From: Ectobacillus funiculus
Lineage (GTDB): Bacteria > Bacillota > Bacilli > Bacillales > Bacillaceae_G
DNA length: 64,000 nucleotides
Direction: 5' to 3' (one strand)
NCBI RefSeq assembly: GCF_042429435.1
Contig: NZ_JBHMAF010000028.1
Part shown: positions 26,642 through 35,650 of the stretch, piece by piece
Position numbering within the stretch: position 1 is the stretch's first letter
Layout: every line of letters starts with the position of its first letter
Translations under genes and position numbers: made by a program
Notes under the pieces: model-generated
The model's input: the letters and a program-made list of their open reading frames with translations, nothing else
Databases searched by the model: none
What the model was told of the DNA's origin: nothing

Positions 26642-26678
26642 CAGGCTGTCGAGAAAGTTTTCTCCACAGCCTGTTTTT
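26642..26678 (+). terminator. Terminator after xylA copy 1
   Basis: CAGGCTGT/ACAGCCTG stem plus five T. A weaker hairpin (26603-26640) resembling the xylA2/xylA3 terminators precedes it. Confidence 0.75.
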
Positions 26679-26793
26679 GTGTCTGAACACTTTTTTCATC
26701 TTTTCTATCAACACTAATAGAAAAGATGAAAAAGGAGAGATCTCTGATGATGGGAGCGTTAAAACATCATCGAGATGAGCGTGTAACGGTATT
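26676..26793 (+). mobile_element. Insertion-sequence remnant A (5' end only)
   Basis: Shares with 31325-31432 the sequence TTTTTGTGTCTGAACAC, a hairpin of TTTCATC/GATGAAA type and a start ATGATGGGAGC encoding MMGALK.HRDERVTV. Copy A breaks off after that. The longer copy B shows the gene is an IS1182-like transposase. Its hairpin (TTTTTCATCTTTTCTAT, 26693-26733) is perfect here. Confidence 0.65.
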
Positions 26794-26991
26794 GTAGATA
26801 GGCAATGAAGGAATTTGAAAAACTCATTCATTTGAGGATGTATACAGGCTGAAAAAGGAAGCAGCCTTAAATCGTGAAAAACAGCAGCATGACAAACAAC
26901 AAGAGAAACCAAAGCGAACCAGTTTTAAGCTGTTTTCCAGAAATCGTAAAGAGCAGGAAATAGAACGTTAATGGAAAAGGAGAATGTTTAT

Positions 26992-27129
26992 ATGAGAGTT
27001 TTAATTGCTGAAAAACCGTCCCAGGCACAAGCATATGCAAGTGCCTTAGGGAATAGAAAACGTCATGACGATTATATAGAAGTAGGTGATTTGGCTGAGC
27101 ATTTAGCTAAATCAATATCGCTAGTTTAG
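26992..27129 (+). pseudogene. N-terminal fragment of DNA topoisomerase III (topB-like)
   Basis: MRVLIAEKPSQAQAYASALG is the start of a type IA topoisomerase III (TOPRIM domain). The frame stops after 45 codons, whereas the family is about 700 aa. AAAAGGAG precedes the ATG. Just upstream (about 26818-26971) an open stretch ends in a Lys/Glu/Gln-rich tail (KPKRTSFKLFSRNRKEQE) that looks like the end of another gene. Topo III genes of this type are common on plasmids and conjugative elements, so this may be debris of one. Confidence 0.6.
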
Positions 27130-27239
27130 TCAATATTCTTTTTGTCCAAAATGAATAATAATGCGTACAATTAAATAAATGTAAATCACCTTAATTAAAA
27201 CATCATCTCTATACTATAACTTAAGGCGGTTATATAAGT

Positions 27240-28355
27240 ATGGTTTATATCACTAAAGTACAATTATTTTTTCTAATAATGTTATTTGAGATTGGAAGTA
27301 CTACCCTTTTCGCACTTGGGATAAAAGCAAAGCAGGATGCCTGGATTGTTGTTTTAATTGCCTCATTTATCGGATTGGGCCTTGTGTGGGTATTTACACA
27401 ATTCCCAAAATTTTATCCTAATAAGAATTTTTCAGATATTCTGGATAGTACAATAGGAAGAAAATTAGCTATCCCTTTACTTTTTATTTACAGCGCTTAT
27501 TTCCTGAGTGGTGCCAGTTTTAATTTTTATGAATTTAGCGAATTGATCAAAGTGACTGCTTTACCTTTGACACCGCGTATTATTATTCTTTATTTATTTA
27601 TTATCGTTACCGCTTACATACTTACTTTAGGCTTTGAGGTTCTAGCAAGAATGGCTGAAATCTTATTGCCGGTCTTCATTATTTTTCTTATTCTAATTTA
27701 TATTATTACAATGTTTTCGGGTCATTTTAATATAAGAGCCTTACTTCCCGTTTTGGGAAATGGTTTAAAACCGATTTTAGGAAAAACTTTAGTAGAAGTT
27801 GTCACTTTTCCCTTTGGTGAGTTGGTCGTTTTTATCATGTTTTGGCACTTTGTTAGAAAGCAGGAACAAATAAGGAAAGTCTCCTTGTTTGCTATAGCAT
27901 TGTCTACATTTTTTATCATCTTTTCTTTAATCGTTCTAATTTCCATGTTGGGACCAGAGTTAGCAGCGAATTCTGCGATTCCTTTACTTCATGTCTTATT
28001 AGCGATTAATATCGCTGACATTATAACGAATGTAGACTTATTAGCCATATTAGTCATTTTTATCGGTGGATTTTTCAAAATGAGTCTGCACTTTTATGGC
28101 GCTGTCCTTGCCGTTACTTGGATATTTAAAATCAAAGATCCAAAATGGGTGATCGTTGTTCTAGGACTCCTTTTTCCCATTTACAATATTTTTCGTTTTG
28201 ATAATATAATCTACCATAGATGGCTTGGCTCCGAAGTTCATTGGTTTGTTATGGTAATGATTATCCTTATGACTGTATTATTATTAATTGTTATTTTTTT
28301 AAAGCATAAAAGTGAAACTTCCAAACAAAGGAGAGAGCGCGATGTTAATTCTTGA
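27240..28355 (+). CDS. Germinant receptor B subunit (GerAB/GerKB family)
   Basis: 371-aa integral membrane protein of the endospore germination permease family (PF03845), about ten helices, in the spore inner membrane. Such B subunits bind amino acids or other germinants. The matching C and A subunits are downstream but on the opposite strand, convergent. The ribosome site AAGGCGG lies upstream of ATG 27240. The gene overlaps the next small gene by 14 nt. Confidence 0.87.
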   Translation: MVYITKVQLFFLIMLFEIGSTTLFALGIKAKQDAWIVVLIASFIGLGLVWVFTQFPKFYPNKNFSDILDSTIGRKLAIPLLFIYSAYFLSGASFNFYEFSELIKVTALPLTPRIIILYLFIIVTAYILTLGFEVLARMAEILLPVFIIFLILIYIITMFSGHFNIRALLPVLGNGLKPILGKTLVEVVTFPFGELVVFIMFWHFVRKQEQIRKVSLFAIALSTFFIIFSLIVLISMLGPELAANSAIPLLHVLLAINIADIITNVDLLAILVIFIGGFFKMSLHFYGAVLAVTWIFKIKDPKWVIVVLGLLFPIYNIFRFDNIIYHRWLGSEVHWFVMVMIILMTVLLLIVIFLKHKSETSKQRRERDVNS

Positions 28356-28473
28356 TATAATAAAGAAGGCCGATATATTATCAAGCATAATATTAATTGG
28401 CTCTTCCATATTTATTATCATCTTTCTCCTACTGATTGCTTACCGTACTGCTGTACTTTTATTCAAACGTTAA
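28342..28473 (+). CDS. Small membrane protein of the germinant receptor operon (D-subunit type)
   Basis: 43 aa, MLILDIIKKADILSSIILIG, with one strong transmembrane helix (about 13-38). AAAGGAG lies 8 nt before the ATG and the gene overlaps the B-subunit stop, so translation is coupled. Small one- or two-helix 'D' proteins (B. subtilis YfkS and GerD-subunit types) accompany several Ger receptors. It also overlaps the end of the convergent gerC by 4 nt. Confidence 0.7.
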   Translation: MLILDIIKKADILSSIILIGSSIFIIIFLLLIAYRTAVLLFKR

Positions 28474-29636
28474 TATTCGGATTGGAAGGGCCCTCGCATC
28501 AACCCAGTAGTCTTTACTGAAAAGTTAACACTTACTGTATATGGAACTTCAGTAAATCGTTCCTTCCAATCCTTTTTTACTTTATTCCATGTTTTTGGAT
28601 CTTCTTGGTTTAAGGCGTTGCCAAAACCCAAAATATCAGACTTAAGCTTTTTTTGTGCCTTCTCCATTGCCATTTTTATTTCTTTTTCTATTATTTTCTT
28701 CATTTTCCCTTCTATTTTCCTCGAATAATCAAGCCTTTCTGCTTGGCTTTCAAATGTAGCAATTGATTGCTGTTCAGCGATAATTCCTTCACCGTTGACA
28801 CTAATGATAAAAGATATTTCATCTCCTTTTATTGTTGGCTTTATTTTAGACTTTACGTTTTTAACTTCAACTGTGTCAAACCGTTCTTCATTTACTGGTG
28901 AGGGTACTGATATGGCTGCCGTTTTTACTTCTCCTTTGCCCCAACGGTAACCTCTTGTTTCTTTTTCATTTAAATATCCAACTAATTTATCCTTGTTAAA
29001 AACACCTCCACCTGATATTTTTACATGTTTTTTTGAAAATCTGTCTTTTTCAAATTCCAACACACCAACCACTGGATTAATTCCACTTGCTAACACCTGT
29101 TTGTAAAAATTGAGAAGATCTATTTTTGCTGCATTAAACTGTATGTCCGTATGATCAACTAAATTCCGTAAATGGATAGCAGGTAAGATTGTTGCCGCAT
29201 TTGTGCTTGAGGCTAATATCTCACTTGCTGCTGCATTTTTTACAATACAAATGTACACATATTCCCTGAATTCTTTTCCTCGTTGAAAAGCGTCAAGAAT
29301 CGGTAAAATTCCTTCTTTTGCCAATTCCTCACTAATCAGGATTATCTTATTGTGTCCATAAAAACCCTTGCGATCAAATATCAGATTTACTTTCCTTATT
29401 GCTTCAAATATCGTTTTTCCGTTGGTAACGACCTCTTCAAATGGACGAGTAGTACTATTAGATTGAGTACTAAAGGATGCGGGTTTTAGCATGAGAGATG
29501 AAAAGATATAATTACCTGTGTCAGCATCCTTATCAATTGCAACCCCTACAGCGATTCCCAGCTCCTTTAATTCAGTTCTGTCCCAACATCCGGATAATAT
29601 GGCAAGGCAAGTTAACAATAACAGCCCCTTTTTCAA
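28470..29636 (-). CDS. Germinant receptor C subunit lipoprotein (GerAC/GerKC family)
   Basis: 388-aa Ger(x)C lipoprotein (PF05504 / PF25198). It has signal peptide MKKGLLLLTCLAILSGCW with lipobox LSGC, followed by WDRTELKELGIAVGVAIDKD, the family N-terminal motif. Anchored on the outer face of the spore inner membrane together with the A and B subunits. Starts 2 nt after the A-subunit stop. Confidence 0.92.
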   Translation of the reverse strand: MKKGLLLLTCLAILSGCWDRTELKELGIAVGVAIDKDADTGNYIFSSLMLKPASFSTQSNSTTRPFEEVVTNGKTIFEAIRKVNLIFDRKGFYGHNKIILISEELAKEGILPILDAFQRGKEFREYVYICIVKNAAASEILASSTNAATILPAIHLRNLVDHTDIQFNAAKIDLLNFYKQVLASGINPVVGVLEFEKDRFSKKHVKISGGGVFNKDKLVGYLNEKETRGYRWGKGEVKTAAISVPSPVNEERFDTVEVKNVKSKIKPTIKGDEISFIISVNGEGIIAEQQSIATFESQAERLDYSRKIEGKMKKIIEKEIKMAMEKAQKKLKSDILGFGNALNQEDPKTWNKVKKDWKERFTEVPYTVSVNFSVKTTGLMRGPFQSEY

Positions 29637-29638
29637 CC

Positions 29639-31225
29639 TTAATCCTCTCCTTTGCTAGTTATTGGGCTCGTTGGCTTGTTATTATTACCTTCTCTTCTGG
29701 ATGCCTTCCGCGTGATCGATTGAGGCCGAGATTTAAAAAGCCATAATGGGAGACGAATAATAGAATCCTTCCATTCACTCCAGATAATGGGTGCTTGCGG
29801 AGTTAAATAGGGAGTACCGTAAGAACTAAGTGAACACAAGTGCCCTAATATAACCAGAAATCCCATTAATATGCCAAATAATCCAAATGTGCCTGCCAAG
29901 AAAAGCAGAAATATCCGAGACAATATAACTGCATCTATAAAGGCTGCAACAACAAATTCACAAATCCCGGTAATGGCAACGACGATGACCATTGGGGTAC
30001 TGACCAAACCAGCTTGTACTGCTGCTTCTCCAACAACTAGTGCACCTACAATACTAATTGCCGATCCTACTGGTTTAGGCATCCTGACTCCCGCCTCTTT
30101 TATCAGGTGAAAGGCAATGCTCATAATGAGTGCCTCAATGAATATAGGAAATGGTACACGCTCCTCTGCTGCAGCCATTGTTGCTAGCAAAAGTGAAGGC
30201 ACCATCTCTTGATGGTAGGTGGTAAGTGCAACATAAAAAGGCGGTGTGGCAATGGAAATAAATAGAGCTAATAAACGCAGTAATCTCATGAATGAAGCAA
30301 AAACTGGCCGAGAATAATAATCTTCCTCAACTTGTAAACCCTCAATAAAAAGAAAGGGTATAGTTAATACAAAAGGTGTTCCATCGCAGATGACGGCCAC
30401 TCTTCCCTCTAATAATTTGGCAGCAATTTTATTGGGTTTTTCGCTACTTCCAATAGTAGGAAATAGTGAAAAAGGACTATCTTCAATAAATTGTTCAATA
30501 TAACCAGATTCTAATATTGCATCCGTATCGATTCGTTGTAGTCGTTTCCTTACTTCCTCGACAACCTTAGTATTTGCTATCCCTTCTATATAGCCAATTC
30601 GGATATTGGTTTTTGTTTGTTTACCAATCTTCATATCCTCAAATATTAAATTCGGGTTTTGAATTTTTCTGCGAATTAACATGGTATTTACCTTTAAAAC
30701 TTCATTAAATCCATCGCGTGGCCCTCTTACATTGGATTCCGTTTCAGGCTCTTCCACACTTCTTGATTCAAAACCTTGGGTACTTACTGATATTGCAATA
30801 TTAAATCCATTGATGAAAAGAACCGTTTCTCCGGATAAAACACTTTCTACCACTTTATCCATCTTCTTAAGTTCCTGAACAGTTGTCGCTGTTAAGATCC
30901 TTTTCTTTATGATTGTTAGCAAACTCTCTTCATTCGAACAACCATTTGCAAAATTCGGCTCCATTAACGGTTTCAAGATATGGGCATTTATATAGTCTTC
31001 ATTCACCATCCCATCTAAAAAACAAATAAATACTTTTTTTGACTCATGAAAAAAAACTTCAAATTCCTTAAAAAGGACATCATCTGTTTTACCAAAGATT
31101 TTTTTTAATGAGGATAAGTTATCAACTATGCATTTTGTAACGTCACTACTATCCTTTACAAATTGGTTACTTATTTTAGAAAACTTTTTCTTGGACCGTC
31201 TCTTCTTATAGAAAATCCTTAGCAT
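29639..31225 (-). CDS. Germinant receptor A subunit (GerAA/GerKA family)
   Basis: 528-aa GerA-family membrane protein (PF03323) with a large N-terminal cytoplasmic domain, KRILTATTVQELKKMD, GYIEGIANTKVVEEVRKRL and LEGRVAVICDGTPFVLTIP, then about five C-terminal helices including EAGVRMPKPVGSAISIVGALV. The ATG at 31225 is preceded by AGAGG; the frame extends 44 codons further up but runs into insertion-sequence DNA and has no better site. Operon A-C on this strand; B and D subunits are convergent. Confidence 0.92.
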   Translation of the reverse strand: MLRIFYKKRRSKKKFSKISNQFVKDSSDVTKCIVDNLSSLKKIFGKTDDVLFKEFEVFFHESKKVFICFLDGMVNEDYINAHILKPLMEPNFANGCSNEESLLTIIKKRILTATTVQELKKMDKVVESVLSGETVLFINGFNIAISVSTQGFESRSVEEPETESNVRGPRDGFNEVLKVNTMLIRRKIQNPNLIFEDMKIGKQTKTNIRIGYIEGIANTKVVEEVRKRLQRIDTDAILESGYIEQFIEDSPFSLFPTIGSSEKPNKIAAKLLEGRVAVICDGTPFVLTIPFLFIEGLQVEEDYYSRPVFASFMRLLRLLALFISIATPPFYVALTTYHQEMVPSLLLATMAAAEERVPFPIFIEALIMSIAFHLIKEAGVRMPKPVGSAISIVGALVVGEAAVQAGLVSTPMVIVVAITGICEFVVAAFIDAVILSRIFLLFLAGTFGLFGILMGFLVILGHLCSLSSYGTPYLTPQAPIIWSEWKDSIIRLPLWLFKSRPQSITRKASRREGNNNKPTSPITSKGED

Positions 31226-31324
31226 ATGTATTCCTCTTTCACCTCTCAAATTGATAATTACTGTTACTATTTGTAAAATAAAAAAAAAAATCCATTTCTT
31301 GCTAACCTCTCTCAATAAAGAGTT

Positions 31325-31600
31325 TTTGTGTCTGAACACTTTTTCATCTGTCAACATTGATAGAAAAGATGAAAAAGGAGTGCTGTCTTATGATGGGAGC
31401 ATTAAAAAATCATCGAGATGAGCGTGTCACGGTATCTGTAGAAGAATTGGTTCCGCAGGATTAATTTTTGCGTGCAGTAAGTAACCATTGAATTTAATTT
31501 TATAGAGGAAAAGCTACGTCCGTATTACTGTAAGGCTAATGATCGTCTTTCTCTTTATCCTATTATGCTGTTTAAGGGGATCTTTATGGATTGCCTCAAG
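31325..31600 (+). mobile_element. Insertion-sequence remnant B (IS1182-like transposase 5' part)
   Basis: Same left end as remnant A. The reading starts MMGALKNHRDERVTVSVEEL, then VPQD, a stop, and in shifting frames FLRAVS ... EFNFIEEKLRPYYCKANDRLS.YPIMLFKGIF, the typical N-terminal region of IS1182-family transposases. Stops and frameshifts make it inactive. From about 31600 to 31925 a 53-codon open stretch (31591-31752) continues, not recognised. Confidence 0.65.
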
Positions 31601-31927
31601 CAGAACGTGGCGTTTTGCAGAAGTATGTGCCGAAAGTTTGGTTAGAAAAAACAGAAACCAGACCTCGTTTGGAATGGCACAATAGGTTGTTGCATCATCA
31701 CATTTTGCTTCAAAAACCGGAGGATCTAGATTCAGAATGGTAGGTACATTGGTGCAAGAACATCGCAACACGTATAGGGTGAAAACAGAGAAGCAGTTAT
31801 TACTTCTTATAAGAGGCAAAAGGTCATCTCAGTGGCTTTGTCCATTAAAAGAAGTGTGAGCTCTCCCTATTTTCCCTATGAGAGGTTTGTTGAACGGCTC
31901 TGTATTTCGCTTCCTAGGAAGAAGATA

Positions 31928-32012
31928 CAGAATCCCCCACCTTCGTTCGACCAACAATCCCCTTGTGGGAAAGGAGCGTTAGCGAGTAGATGGGGGAGTT
32001 CAATCATATCCA
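31928..32012. mobile_element. Possible IS200/IS605-type end
   Basis: AATCCCCCACC and TGGGGGAGTTCA arms about 70 bp apart resemble the subterminal hairpin of IS605-family right ends. No transposase recognised. Weak. Confidence 0.3.
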
Positions 32013-32027
32013 AATAGTAGAAATTTC

Positions 32028-33125
32028 TTAGATACTCGTTGGTTGTTTCAGAGACAAAGATTGAGGTCTCTCACATGTACTTTCCATTATGTAATGCTTT
32101 CCATTATCTGAGGAATCATGGAAGCCATGCATTGCTTCTAAAACATGGTAAGCTAGATTGCCATTTGCGCGATGCTCACTTCCACTGAGGATAGCTTGGG
32201 CCATATCTGCTACACCAAGGCCCCTGCTGTTTTGTGAATAGCCATAAGATAGAGACACATCTACAAATTCTTTTTCGTCACGTTTTCTGATGCGGACAGG
32301 TCCTCCAAACGTATTTGGATCAGGGACTAGCAATGTACCTTCACTACCGTATATTTCAATAGGAGGCAGCGATGTTCCACCAAAAGCATCAAAACTTGTT
32401 GTAATCGTTCCAATTGCACCGGATGCAAAATCTATGGTACCTGAAATATGAGTTGGGGTTGCGACTTGTATTTTAGTACCAGCTTTTGGTTCGCTAGTGA
32501 CTGTTCTTTCTGGATAACTGATGCGAGTTGACCCGGAAATTCGTTTAATCGGTCCTAGCAGAGACACTAAAGCTGTTAAATAATAAGGTCCCATATCAAA
32601 CATTGGGCCGCCTCCAATATCATAATAGAATGCAGGGTCCGGATGCCAATGCTCATGGCCGCGGGTAATCATGAAAGCAGATGCCCCAATGGGAACGCCG
32701 ATTTCACCTTGTTCAATGAGATGAATTGCTGTTTGGATACCCGCACCTAAGAAGGTGTCAGGTGCACTGCCAACTAAGAGGTTTTGCTTCTTGGCCGTTT
32801 CTAAAATTTGTTGTCCTTCCTCACGTGTAACTGCAAGAGGTTTTTCCGTATAGACATGCTTACCCGCTTCAAGTGCTTGAATACAAACAGCTGCGTGGGC
32901 CTTTGGAATCGTTAAATTAATAACTAATTCAATGTCAGGGTCTGTAAGGAGTTCCTGTACTGAATAGGCTTTAGGAATACCGTATTTTGCAGCTTGAGCT
33001 TGTGCGTGTTGTTCATCTAAGTCTGCACATGCAACAAGATCGAGATGATCGAATTTTTGACAATTTTCCATATAGATCGAACTGATATTTCCACATCCAA
33101 CAATACCAATTTTAAGTTTTTTCAT
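32028..33125 (-). CDS. Gfo/Idh/MocA family oxidoreductase
   Basis: 365-aa NAD(P)-dependent sugar dehydrogenase-like protein. The Rossmann start is KIGIVGCGNISSIYMEN, the Gfo/Idh motif is GKHVYTEKPLAVT (catalytic Lys), and the C-terminal domain has GGGPMFDMGPYYLTALVSLLGP. The start at 33125 (MKKLKIG) has GAGGGAG; the frame is open further up but begins inside thuA. Third gene of a Gfo/Idh-ThuA-Gfo/Idh operon under a XylR box. Substrate unknown; a sugar or sugar acid from xylan side chains is a guess. Confidence 0.88.
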   Translation of the reverse strand: MKKLKIGIVGCGNISSIYMENCQKFDHLDLVACADLDEQHAQAQAAKYGIPKAYSVQELLTDPDIELVINLTIPKAHAAVCIQALEAGKHVYTEKPLAVTREEGQQILETAKKQNLLVGSAPDTFLGAGIQTAIHLIEQGEIGVPIGASAFMITRGHEHWHPDPAFYYDIGGGPMFDMGPYYLTALVSLLGPIKRISGSTRISYPERTVTSEPKAGTKIQVATPTHISGTIDFASGAIGTITTSFDAFGGTSLPPIEIYGSEGTLLVPDPNTFGGPVRIRKRDEKEFVDVSLSYGYSQNSRGLGVADMAQAILSGSEHRANGNLAYHVLEAMHGFHDSSDNGKHYIMESTCERPQSLSLKQPTSI

Positions 33126-33147
33126 ATTGGCTCCCTCGTTATATAAT

Positions 33148-33885
33148 TTATTGACTATCTCCCATACCTGAATATACAGTGTGATTTCCGTTATCAGATG
33201 TCCCCGCCAATGTTTTAGCTCGTTTCTTTCCTTCGGCAGCCCACAAAAAGCCACGGCGCATGATAAGTGAAACCTCTGGCATTGCCACGATATTAGCTTG
33301 ATGCCCTAATGAATTATAGAACACATTTCCCAGGCCCCAGCGTTTTGTCCATACGACAGGCATATCAACTGCTTTATTCGTAGCATGGGGACCGTCAACA
33401 ACTGGGAAGCGTGTGGTTGCGAGTACCTCTACTGCAGGGTCGACATGAAGATAATACTGCTCACTGACAACTTTAAAATCAGAAAAGCCTTCTAATAGCG
33501 GACTTGTGGAATGCTTGATATTAACCATGTACTCCACGCCATCATTACCTGGGTGTGCTACCCAATTTCCGCCGGTCATAAATTGCCAATCAACATTGTT
33601 TCTGAACGAATCGCACATTCCGCCGTGGCATCCGGCTAAGCCAACACCGTCCATAACAGCTTCAGATATATGTAACACGTATTTTTTTTCAATTTCTCCC
33701 ATTGTCCAGTGCGGAACGATTAAATCTAATGCTTTCAGCTTTTCAACATCTGCATAGGAATCAAGTGAGTTTGAAACTTCTACATGAAAGTTTTCTTCCT
33801 CAAGAATTCCTTTAAAGATTTTTGCTACTTGTTCTGGTTCATGACCATTCCAACCGCCCCAAACAATCATTGCATGTTTTTTCAT
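33148..33885 (-). CDS. ThuA-domain protein
   Basis: 245-aa ThuA family (PF06283, class I glutamine-amidotransferase-like fold): MIVWGGWNGHEP at the N-terminus, VGLAGCHGGMCDSFRNN (nucleophile-elbow-like loop near 105) and TKRWGLGNVFYNSLGHQ toward the end. ThuA proteins take part in trehalose and other sugar use with Gfo/Idh dehydrogenases, in a pathway involving 3-keto sugars. Lies between two such dehydrogenases (20 and 22 bp spacing). Confidence 0.88.
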   Translation of the reverse strand: MKKHAMIVWGGWNGHEPEQVAKIFKGILEEENFHVEVSNSLDSYADVEKLKALDLIVPHWTMGEIEKKYVLHISEAVMDGVGLAGCHGGMCDSFRNNVDWQFMTGGNWVAHPGNDGVEYMVNIKHSTSPLLEGFSDFKVVSEQYYLHVDPAVEVLATTRFPVVDGPHATNKAVDMPVVWTKRWGLGNVFYNSLGHQANIVAMPEVSLIMRRGFLWAAEGKKRAKTLAGTSDNGNHTVYSGMGDSQ

Positions 33886-33905
33886 ATATGAAACACTCCT
33901 TTTAT

Positions 33906-35066
33906 TTACATATCAGAAATCTTAATCCATTGACGTTTTTCAATTGATAAATCAACGGCTTCTAATACCTCTTGGCATTTCACGCCATCGCGGAAATTTG
34001 GAACAGGCTGGCGGTCTTCGCGGAACGCTGCCATTAACTCAACAACCTCATGAATGAAGGTATGCTCATAACCGATTGTGTGTCCTGGTGGCCACCATGC
34101 TTCAGCAAAAGCGTGGGCGGGATCTGTCGCTAATACGCGACGAAAGCCTTGCACATCAGCTCTATCATCGGTGAAATACACTTGCAATTCATTCATGCGT
34201 TCAAAGTCAAAAATCACGCTTCCTTTACTGCCATTAATTTCAAAGGAATTCGTACAGCGATGACCGGAAGCGAAACGGGTAGCTTCAAAGCTTCCTAAAG
34301 CACCGTTATCAAACCGGGCTAAAAATAAGGTAGCATCGTCTACAGTAACTTCGCCTTTTTCTGCATTGTCACTAACGGTTGCTGATAGGCCTGTCATATT
34401 AGTAGGAAGAGGTCTTTCTTTAATGAACGTATCACTCATTCCAATAACCTCGGTAATGTCACCGATGAGATAATGAGCCATGTCAATGAGGTGGGCGCCT
34501 AAGTCCCCATGGGATCCTGAACCTGCAATATCCTTCTGAAGCCTCCACGCAAGAGGAAAATTTGGATCAATGAGCCAATCCTGCAAAAACCATGCACGAA
34601 AATGGTAGATATCACCTAATCTACCTTCTTCAATTAGCTTTTTGGCTAACATCACGGCAGGAGCAAACCGATAGTTAAAACCGACCATATGTTTAACCCC
34701 AGCAGCTTCAACAGCTTCAAGCATTTCTCTCGCGTCCTTTAATGTAAGCGCTAACGGTTTTTCGCAAAAAACGTGTTTGCCTGCCTGAACTGCAGCAATG
34801 GTTATTTCCTTATGTACATCACTAGGTGCATTAATATCAATTAAGTCAATATCGTCCCTTTCTAAAAGGCCTCTCCAGTCAGTTGTGTATTCCTTCCAAC
34901 CGCATTGTTTCGCTGCTTCAGCAACACCCTCGGGGTTGCGTCCACAGATGACCTTCATTTCAGGGTGAATACTTTTTGGGAAAAAGAGCGGAAGATCACG
35001 ATAGGCATGACTGTGTGCTTTACCCATAAATTTGTAGCCAACCATTCCAATTTTAATAGTCTCCAT
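33906..35066 (-). CDS. Gfo/Idh/MocA family oxidoreductase
   Basis: 386 aa, MVGYKFMGKAHSHAYRDLP, catalytic-lysine motif GKHVFCEKPLALTLKDAREM, and C-terminal GSHGDLGAHLIDMAHYLIGDI. Typical of inositol/glucose-type 2- or 3-dehydrogenases. The ATG at 35066 has GGGAGG upstream with a long spacing (12 nt); the open frame above it lacks a site. First gene of the operon; a XylR box lies 70-100 bp upstream. Confidence 0.88.
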   Translation of the reverse strand: METIKIGMVGYKFMGKAHSHAYRDLPLFFPKSIHPEMKVICGRNPEGVAEAAKQCGWKEYTTDWRGLLERDDIDLIDINAPSDVHKEITIAAVQAGKHVFCEKPLALTLKDAREMLEAVEAAGVKHMVGFNYRFAPAVMLAKKLIEEGRLGDIYHFRAWFLQDWLIDPNFPLAWRLQKDIAGSGSHGDLGAHLIDMAHYLIGDITEVIGMSDTFIKERPLPTNMTGLSATVSDNAEKGEVTVDDATLFLARFDNGALGSFEATRFASGHRCTNSFEINGSKGSVIFDFERMNELQVYFTDDRADVQGFRRVLATDPAHAFAEAWWPPGHTIGYEHTFIHEVVELMAAFREDRQPVPNFRDGVKCQEVLEAVDLSIEKRQWIKISDM

Positions 35067-35136
35067 TTGTTTATAATTCCTCCCATTTTCACGCCTTGAA
35101 ATCGCATACATTATATAGTGAAATTACAACAGCGCA

Positions 35137-35167
35137 AACTTGATTTGTATAGTGTATGAACTAAGTT
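35137..35167 (-). promoter_or_regulatory. XylR operator of the Gfo/Idh-ThuA operon
   Basis: On the minus strand AACTTAGTTCATAC..TATACAAATCAAGTT, 31 nt, same length and layout as the xylA operators. Confidence 0.65.
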
Positions 35168-35393
35168 ACTGATAGCAGAAACTCAGCTGTTTAAGGTTGT
35201 TTTTTATCCATTTCAATATATAGCAGAGCAGGGGAGTTAAGAAGGTGTTTAGAACTAATCAAGGTGAACCGTATCGTAAGTAAATAGGTTTTTCTATAAT
35301 CAGTATCCGAATTCCATTGTAAGATACGCGTGAAATTCAAAGAACCAGCTCCGAGGTCACGGAGCTGATTTACTAGTTTTCTATTGTTTAGTC

Positions 35394-35520
35394 CATAATT
35401 GCCCAATAGGCAGGTTTTACATTGTAATTTGCATCAAAAACAAATGTTGCTTTGATCTCCTTTTTAAAAAAATATTTTTTGAAAGGATTTCTTGAATGGT
35501 TAATTAAACCTCCTTTTTTA
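35394..35520 (-). pseudogene. Remnant of a GH10 xylanase gene (both ends, middle lost)
   Basis: On the minus strand the frame ends EIKATFVFDANYNVKPAYWA, then IMD and stop, which is the usual C-terminus of family GH10 xylanases (VFD..Y..KPAYWAI). Only about 30 codons remain. Just upstream are AAAAAAGGAGG (35509-35519) and a XylR box (35616-35650), so promoter, ribosome site and C-terminus survive while the body of the gene is gone. A hairpin (CAGCTCC/GGAGCTG, 35347-35367) may be its terminator. In 35168-35346 nothing was recognised. Confidence 0.5.
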
Positions 35521-35615
35521 TAGTTTTCTAGCTAGGGGATATAGAGAAAGGGCTTTCAATTTACTTTGAAAAACTTGTGTAACTATAGTATTCTAGCTCG
35601 AGTTTATTATAACAG

Positions 35616-35650
35616 CACTAAGTTCGTTTGTATACCGAACTAACTAAGTT
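35616..35650 (-). promoter_or_regulatory. XylR operator of the GH10 remnant
   Basis: ACTAAGTTCGTTTGTA..CGAACTAACTAAGTT. Its only downstream target on the minus strand is the xylanase remnant. Confidence 0.6.

Noticed and set aside
26535..26912. 125-codon minus-strand ORF
   Set aside because: It runs antisense through the xylA1 terminator, IS remnant and the tail of another broken gene; low-complexity translation.
31102..31357. Longer N-terminus for the GerA subunit
   Set aside because: The extra 44 codons come from the IS remnant; the ATG at 31225 has the ribosome site and fits the family.
31514..31819. 101-codon minus-strand ORF
   Set aside because: It is antisense to the transposase remnant, which reads sensibly on the + strand.
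35191..35406. 71-codon minus-strand ORF
   Set aside because: It begins inside the last codons of the GH10 remnant in a different frame and crosses a hairpin; no independent evidence of coding.
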